Assembly: GCA_963575745.1 (NCBI GenBank)
Contig: CAUYUJ010016697.1
Location: 202,393 to 266,392, forward strand
DNA from: Prorocentrum cordatum
Taxonomy: Eukaryota; Sar; Dinophyceae; Prorocentrales; Prorocentraceae
Length of the DNA stretch: 64,000 nucleotides
Direction of reading: 5' to 3'
A program made the translations under genes and the position numbers. How positions within the stretch are numbered: the first letter of the stretch is position 1; each line of letters opens with the position of its first letter. Below are positions 59,252 through 64,000 of this stretch, piece after piece. The notes below the pieces were generated by a model. The model had not been told where the DNA came from. It ran no database searches and saw only the letters and a program-made list of their open reading frames with translations.

Positions 59252-62200
59252 CTATGCAGCCGCGGCGTTCTTCTCCACCGCGGCGAGCAACGCGGGATCC
59301 CTGTCGAGCGCGGCGAGCAGGCGCTGCTGGTCCAGGTCCCAGTGCCCCGCGGCGAGGTTCCACGTCAAGCCCACGCCCGCCCGCTCCCGGCGCACGAAAG
59401 TCGCCACCTGCCGCGCCGCCTGAGGCTTCAGCTTGAGGAGCTGCTGCCAGACGGGCCACTCGGGGATCGCCTGCGGCTTCAGGTCCGCCAAGTACTCGGG
59501 CGGCTTCAGGTCGCCACTCCCCGGGGATCGCCCGGCGCCCTCCGCGGCCTCCACCCTGCACATGATGTCGCGGTCGCCCTCGAGCTGCTGCAAGCGCGCG
59601 GCCAGGGCGTCGCCCATGCGAGCGACGCCGCCGCGCGCGCGGCACCAGGCCCGCAACAGCCAGAGCTCCGCGGGCACGTCGCCCGGCTCGCCCGAGTAGT
59701 AGCCGCGCCGCCCCTGGGGGAACGTGTCGGCGGGGAAGCCCGACTCCACGGCCTCGGAGAAGAACGCACCACCATGGCCGGCCCACGATTTCGGAATACC
59801 GAAGACGCGCGGCCACGGCGCCAGCCTGCTCCCGTCGGGCCCCGCGCGCTGGTACCAGGGCTCCAGGGCGTGTCGCTGGTCGTGCTTCACGCTCGCTTCG
59901 CAGTTGTCCTGGTGAAAGCACCCGTTCTCCAGCAGCAGACCGCGGAACTCAGCGAATCCGTTCTCCCCCCTCGCCGCGCACCGGGCCGCCTGCTTTCGCC
60001 GCACGGCGCGGGCGCGCTCCGCTTCCACCGCCTCGCGCTTCGCCGCCAAACTGGGCAGCTTCTTCTTCGACGTGAAATGCAGCCTCTCACACCACGCAGT
60101 GACCTCCTCGTCGCTCATCACGTCCCCTCCGCCCCGCTCGCGCTCGAACTCCTGCTGGCACTTGTAGCAGAGGAAATCAGAGGCGAGGCGCAGGAGCACG
60201 CTGCCGTGCACCGGGGCGCCAGGTGCGCCGTCCAGCCGCGCCTGCTCTGCGTACCGCGCCTGGCGAGTCGCCTCGCGCACCTCCCCAGGCCTCCAGACCT
60301 CTCCCTCGGCGGCGTCCAGCGACGGCAGCGGCGGCGCGCGGACCGGCCCCAGTTTGCCGTCGTCGCGGAGCGGCGCGCGCCAGCGCAGCGGCACGCGACG
60401 GCAGCAGACCCAGACCTCGCGCTCCACGCCCTCCTGCTCGAGCCGGTCGAGCAGGCGCTGCCACTGCTCCCAGGGCTCCCGCACGTCCGAATTGGGCACG
60501 GGCGTGCGGCGCAGCAGCTCGGGGTCGGCCTTGCGCAGGCGCCGGATCGCCTGCGACCGCGCCACGTTGTCCTGCGCCGTGGCCGCGTCGCGCCCCAGGG
60601 CGACGTCCCGCAGCCGCTCCAGCTCCGCCACCTGCCGCTGCAGCTCCGCCTCCGGCGCCTCCCCCGCGAAGAACCTCGGCAAGACAGGCACCCACGACAG
60701 CATGCAGGACGCCAGCACGTACCGCACGAAATCCTCGTGCTCCTGGCCGACGCCCGCGGGCAGCTCCTCCTCGTCCGCCATGCCCCGCGGCTCCTCGTCC
60801 GCGTCCGCCATCTCTGCGTCTCCCTTCTCCTGCTCTCGTCCCTCGTCGTCGCCCTCCTCCTGCTCCTGCTTCTCCTGCTCCTGCTCCTCCTCTTCCTCCA
60901 GCTCCTCTTCCTCCTGCTCCTCTCCTTCCTCCTCCTCATCCTCCTCTCCGAGCGCCTCGCGGCGCGGCTCTTCGGCCGCTGGGGCGGCCAAGGCTTCGCG
61001 GACCCGCCTGTCTTTGGCCAGGGCAGCGAAGACGTCGATCCCGAGCGCGGCGCCCTGCAGCGCGTCCACGTACGACAGCAGGGCGCCCACGAGCGCGGTC
61101 TTCACCCGCCGAGCCAGCGCCCTGTCTGCCCTCTGGAACCCGGCGAACATATCCTGCGTGACCTCCGCGCGCCGCTCCTCCGCGAGGCAGTCGGCCGGGT
61201 CCGGCTCTTCCTCCTGCTCCTCCTCCTCCTCCTCCCCGCAGGCCTCCTCCTCCTCGGCCGCGCGCTGCAGCAGCTCCTGCCGGTGCGCCTCGAGCGCCCG
61301 CGCCTCCGCCTCCCTGCTCTCGGCGTCGCGGCGCGCGGCGGCCGCCTGCGCGTACTTCTGCCGCAGCGCGTCGAAGGTGTCGGGCGCGTTAAACGACGCC
61401 TCGCGGCCCCCGCGCTCGCGGTTCGCGATGAACTTGGCCAGCTTGCGCTCCTCGTCATCCTCGGCCTTCTCCACCGGCATCCTCTGGTTCTTCTCGCACC
61501 ACGCCTCCAGCGCCTGGACCTGGATGAGATCCGCGTCCAGCGCCGCCTCCAGCTGCGCGCGCCATCGCTCGTCCAGGCCCTGGAGGCCCTGCGAGCGCAC
61601 GTTCCCGATCCACCTCGCGAGCAGACGCTCCCGCGGGTCGTCGTCGTGACCGACGCGCTGCGGCCCTCGCCCGTGCCTCTCCACGAACGCCTTCACCTCG
61701 AGCACGCGCTCCCGCGCCGCCCGCCGCTGCCACGCGCGCCTGTTGACCAGCTTATCGAACCTCTCCTGATTGTCATTGTCCAGCTCGTTCTGGCCAACGC
61801 TGACCTTGTTGATCCACCGCGCGAGCATTGCCTCCTCCTCGTCCTCTGCCCCCTGCTTCGGCAGCTCGTCGAGCACCTCCCCGTGCTCCTCGATGCGGTC
61901 CAGCATCGCGCGGGCGCGCGCGCGCCTCTCCTCCCGCCGGTTCACGAGCCCGTCGAACCGCGCGCGCCGCTCGGGGGTCAGCGCGAGCACCTCCACGTGC
62001 TCCTCGATGCGATCCAGCATCGCGCGGGCGCGCGCGCGCCTCTCCTCCCGCCGGTCCACGATCCCGTCGAACCGCGCGCGCCGCTCGGGCGTCAGCGCCA
62101 CCTCCCCTGAACTCACGTGATCGACCCATTTTCCGAGCGCGGACTCACGCACCTGCGGCAAGCGGCCGTGCTCCTCAACGTGCCACGCCAGCTCGCCCAG

Positions 62201-62338
62201 CATCTCCTCCGAGTGGTCCCGCGATCGCGCCTCCGCGCCAGCATGCTGCACACCGCTCATGTCGATGCCCAGGTGCGCCGCGAGCGCGGCCCTGTGCGCA
62301 TCGGCCTCCAAGCGCACCCGCTTCCCATTGCCATCCAT
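59252..62338 (-). CDS. Helitron-linked protein with helicase-associated-type repeats
   Basis: 1028 codons from ATG at 62338 to TAG at 59252. The N-terminal ~400 residues hold repeated segments of the pattern W-x-EEHGRLP...LGKWVDHV...LTPERRARFDGIV. They resemble the helicase-associated (HA) repeat family, including a near-perfect 38-residue duplication. A long Glu-rich stretch follows (about 60770-60970), then a C-terminal region with conserved-looking blocks (CYKCQQEFERE with paired cysteines, FGIPKSWAGHGGAFF, GYYSGEPGDVPAELW). TAG is directly followed, in frame, by the Rep-bearing segment, so this may be the N-terminal part of one giant protein. Alternatively it is a separate gene whose stop is genuine. 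Confidence 0.75.
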   Translation of the reverse strand: MDGNGKRVRLEADAHRAALAAHLGIDMSGVQHAGAEARSRDHSEEMLGELAWHVEEHGRLPQVRESALGKWVDHVSSGEVALTPERRARFDGIVDRREERRARARAMLDRIEEHVEVLALTPERRARFDGLVNRREERRARARAMLDRIEEHGEVLDELPKQGAEDEEEAMLARWINKVSVGQNELDNDNQERFDKLVNRRAWQRRAARERVLEVKAFVERHGRGPQRVGHDDDPRERLLARWIGNVRSQGLQGLDERWRAQLEAALDADLIQVQALEAWCEKNQRMPVEKAEDDEERKLAKFIANRERGGREASFNAPDTFDALRQKYAQAAAARRDAESREAEARALEAHRQELLQRAAEEEEACGEEEEEEQEEEPDPADCLAEERRAEVTQDMFAGFQRADRALARRVKTALVGALLSYVDALQGAALGIDVFAALAKDRRVREALAAPAAEEPRREALGEEDEEEEGEEQEEEELEEEEEQEQEKQEQEEGDDEGREQEKGDAEMADADEEPRGMADEEELPAGVGQEHEDFVRYVLASCMLSWVPVLPRFFAGEAPEAELQRQVAELERLRDVALGRDAATAQDNVARSQAIRRLRKADPELLRRTPVPNSDVREPWEQWQRLLDRLEQEGVEREVWVCCRRVPLRWRAPLRDDGKLGPVRAPPLPSLDAAEGEVWRPGEVREATRQARYAEQARLDGAPGAPVHGSVLLRLASDFLCYKCQQEFERERGGGDVMSDEEVTAWCERLHFTSKKKLPSLAAKREAVEAERARAVRRKQAARCAARGENGFAEFRGLLLENGCFHQDNCEASVKHDQRHALEPWYQRAGPDGSRLAPWPRVFGIPKSWAGHGGAFFSEAVESGFPADTFPQGRRGYYSGEPGDVPAELWLLRAWCRARGGVARMGDALAARLQQLEGDRDIMCRVEAAEGAGRSPGSGDLKPPEYLADLKPQAIPEWPVWQQLLKLKPQAARQVATFVRRERAGVGLTWNLAAGHWDLDQQRLLAALDRDPALLAAVEKNAAAA
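61886..62113 (-). repeat. 114-bp tandem duplication inside the HA-type region
   Basis: CTCCTCGATGCG[G/A]TCCAGCATCGC recurs at about 61889 and 62001, a period of about 114 bp (38 codons). The copies differ at very few positions, so the duplication is recent compared with the other HA-type repeats. Confidence 0.85.
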
Positions 62339-63213
62339 TGCCGCGAGGATGGCGCGTCTTCGTCGCCCTCCGCCCGCAGTCGCGTTGCCAGCTCATGCAA
62401 CTGATTCCGGGTCATCCGGGCCAACGCCGCCGCGTCCACACCGTCGCGCGCGCCCCCGCGAGCGCCCTGCGCCCCCGCGGCGCCCTGATCCGCACGGCGC
62501 TTCGGCGCCCCGCCTCTCAGCGCGCCACGCCCCGCACCCGCGCGCGGCGACCGCGACGCCGAGCTCGAACGCCCGTGCGCGACGACGCGACACCACGGCG
62601 CGCTCTCGGCTTCCCCCCACTCCACGTCACCAGAACCCACCGACTCCCCCACCGCGCACACGTGGCCGCCGTCGAGCCACAGCAGAGCACCAGCGCAGAA
62701 GCCCGTCGCGTGCCCCAGCGCCCACGCCACACGCCTTCCTTCCTGCGCTTCGAACGCTTCCACACATTCCGCAGAGAACACGCGCACGTGCAGGAAGCGG
62801 GAGCGCAAGTGCTGGACGACGACCTCAAGATTCCAGCGCTCCACCACCGACCCACAGGCGCCCGAACCCTCGAGGTTCTGACACGCGCGACCGAAATGCC
62901 CCGCGGCGTCGCCCCCCACGAGCTCAGCCACTGCGCTCTGCAGGCACTTCCCACGCCACTCGACGGGAGAACCAGCGCGCGCGCGGCGGTTCCCCCGCCC
63001 GCCGCCGCGCGGCCGTGGGCGCGGTGGGCGAGCGGCACCGAATGCACCAACAGACATGGGCACGGCGCCGTCCTGCGTCGCCCCGCTGAACCCTGCCGGA
63101 CACGCTCCGAGAGCGATCATGGCGCAAGCAGCGCGCACGGCCACCGGCGCGCACAGACGCGGCGGCCGCCGCACGTCCGTGCCGAGAGTCCGTAGAGCAC
63201 GCAGCAGAACCAC
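62257..63213 (-). CDS. Unknown N-terminal Helitron-linked ORF with SAP-like segment
   Basis: 318 codons with no recognised family overall. It contains VAVRAACAMIALGACPAG, which resembles a segment of the neighbouring upstream ORF (ALRAACVLVALGVYPPQ), and a central block (WNLEVVVQHLRSRFLHVRVF, GHATGFCAGALLWLDGGHV). Near the C-terminus, LARMTRNQLHELATRLRAEG looks like a SAP-type DNA-binding helix pair. The last ~30 residues overlap the start of the HA-type ORF in another frame, so a frame change near 62350 may join them. The initiator is not ATG. Confidence 0.5.
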   Translation of the reverse strand: MVLLRALRTLGTDVRRPPRLCAPVAVRAACAMIALGACPAGFSGATQDGAVPMSVGAFGAARPPRPRPRGGGRGNRRARAGSPVEWRGKCLQSAVAELVGGDAAGHFGRACQNLEGSGACGSVVERWNLEVVVQHLRSRFLHVRVFSAECVEAFEAQEGRRVAWALGHATGFCAGALLWLDGGHVCAVGESVGSGDVEWGEAESAPWCRVVAHGRSSSASRSPRAGAGRGALRGGAPKRRADQGAAGAQGARGGARDGVDAAALARMTRNQLHELATRLRAEGDEDAPSSRQWMAMGSGCAWRPMRTGPRSRRTWAST

Positions 63214-63827
63214 CTGGCGGTGACGACCGCGGCCTCACGATCGGCCAGCCCGGGCGCGTCCGGGAGCTCCCGCGCGAACACATCCCGCTGCCGCCACCAG
63301 CGCGCCGCCGCGACCTTCCGCGTCATCACTACTCTGCCGTCTTCCTGGGGCGGGTACACGCCGAGAGCGACGAGAACGCAGGCTGCGCGCAGGGCCGCGT
63401 CGCCCACGGTCCACGACGACGCGTCGGGCGCAGGCGCGGCGGCGGCGCGGGGGGCGCGCGCTGGCGGCTCGTCCGGGTCGACGGCACGGGCCGCGCGCGC
63501 GTTCAGGAACTGCTCCACGCGCTCGTTCTTGCGAGCTGCCCCCCGGGCGGTGCGCCCAGACGAGACCCGCCCCGGCGACGCGTCGCGCTGCAGTAAGCGG
63601 GGCACGACGGGGAGCAGCACACGGCGTGCAAGCTGCTTGTTCCGCTCGGCCGCCGCCTCCGTCCGCTGCGCCCACTCCGCCTCCCGCCGCGCACACCGAG
63701 CCCGCCGGCACGACGCGCGGCACACTTTCCGGAGCGATTTCTGCTCGCGCTCCGCCGCCTCCAGCGCGGAATCATCGACGACCTCCTCATGGATCACGGC
63801 GTGCTCTGCGCGCAAACAGTCCTGCAC
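63117..63827 (-). CDS. Unknown N-terminal Helitron-linked ORF
   Basis: 236 codons, basic and Ala/Arg-rich, with no family recognised. The segment AALRAACVLVALGVYPPQ and a following W-rich block (AARWWRQRDVF, VVTARWFCC) parallel segments in the next ORF, suggesting a repeated domain and a possible frame change near 63190. It ends in TGA at 63117. It may be the start of the giant Helitron gene, or an accessory ORF. Confidence 0.45.
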   Translation of the reverse strand: MQDCLRAEHAVIHEEVVDDSALEAAEREQKSLRKVCRASCRRARCARREAEWAQRTEAAAERNKQLARRVLLPVVPRLLQRDASPGRVSSGRTARGAARKNERVEQFLNARAARAVDPDEPPARAPRAAAAPAPDASSWTVGDAALRAACVLVALGVYPPQEDGRVVMTRKVAAARWWRQRDVFARELPDAPGLADREAAVVTARWFCCVLYGLSARTCGGRRVCARRWPCALLAP

Positions 63828-63859
63828 CCGGTCGTCCCATGCACGCGACTTCCGGGCCG

Positions 63860-64000
63860 AGGCCGGGCGCTCTGCGCACCGCCCCCAAGAACCGACACCG
63901 CCCCCCGCCCGGGCCAGAACCCGGTCCCGGTCCCGGTCCCGGTCTAGGTCCCATTCCCGGTCCCGGTCCCGGTCCCTGCCCCGGTCCCGGTCCCGGCCCC
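63860..64000. repeat. GGTCCC minisatellite at window edge
   Basis: Tandem CGGTCC hexamers with a few variants fill about 63920-64000 and continue beyond the window. No gene is seen here. It may lie upstream of the Helitron gene. Confidence 0.85.

Larger units (their letters stand above)
46843..63827 (-). mobile_element. Giant Helitron-type element, coding region
   Basis: A continuous minus-strand coding region of about 17 kb and very high GC content. In order it carries helicase-associated-type repeats, zinc-binding modules, a DUF6570-like region, a Helitron-like N-terminal/HUH Rep domain, a two-tyrosine motif, a PIF1-type helicase and a ubiquitin-specific protease. The Rep plus helicase combination defines Helitrons. 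Frame changes lie near 55066 and 52950, and probably near 62350 and 63190. In-frame TAG codons lie at 59252-59254 and 54702-54704. Element ends (5' TC, 3' hairpin with CTRR) were not identified; the right end is probably outside the window and the left end may be hidden by the CA tract. Confidence 0.85.

Noticed and set aside
54702-59254. Firm claim that UAG is reassigned to a sense codon in this organism
   Set aside because: CAG-to-TAG decay is common in dead elements and frame changes are present too. There is no host gene in the window to test it.
46857-62110. Long plus-strand ORFs opposite the Helitron (for example 57392-62110)
   Set aside because: High GC leaves antisense frames open by chance. 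The minus strand carries all recognisable domains.

Overview
This window is eukaryotic, repeat-dominated DNA. I recognise no host housekeeping gene, tRNA or rRNA. Everything that looks coding belongs to mobile elements, and all of it lies on the minus strand. A dinoflagellate is my best guess. The grounds are non-LTR retrotransposons with an unusual W-A-D-N reverse transcriptase motif, a giant GC-rich Helitron, long one-way coding stretches and huge low-complexity insertions. This is inference, because there is no rRNA or spliced-leader sequence to confirm it.

Layout. 1-689 is the 5'-truncated end of a LINE (copy C'). 702-2412 is a LINE-ended, non-autonomous element (D) with one unknown ORF. 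2413-18445 is satellite block I. 18446-24244 is LINE A. 24245-31366 is satellite block II. 31367-37101 is LINE B and 37102-43000 is LINE C, stacked head to tail. 43001-45300 is a decayed satellite block III. 45367-46805 is a degenerate CA microsatellite holding two copies of an 82-bp inverted-repeat element. 46843 to about 63830 is a giant Helitron-type gene region, and a GGTCCC minisatellite runs off the right edge.

The satellite has a higher-order structure. Units of about 1.0-1.3 kb start with a GC-rich hairpin, carry about five 177-bp monomers that differ by position, and end in a 250-300 bp tail. Alternative shorter modules share the hairpin and a short border motif. The hairpin stem shows paired changes (GGCGGTAA/TTACCGCC against GGCGGTGA/TCACCGCC), so it appears to be kept as a structure. 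LINE A has a 12-bp near-match in the hairpin loop on both sides. LINE B and the C'/D junction carry the same 12-mer on one side, so these LINEs look targeted to the satellite.

The LINEs encode ORF1, then a single stop codon, then ORF2 in the same frame. ORF2 carries an EEP endonuclease, a reverse transcriptase and a C-terminal RNase H whose motifs are in circularly permuted order (D70-like, D134-like, then D10-like, E48-like). I regard this as the strongest candidate novelty. The Helitron joins helicase-associated-type repeats, zinc-binding modules, a DUF6570-like region, an HUH Rep domain, a two-tyrosine motif, a PIF1-type helicase and a ubiquitin-specific protease domain. Its reading frame is interrupted by two in-frame TAG codons and by frame changes. 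These could be decay, assembly error or recoding.
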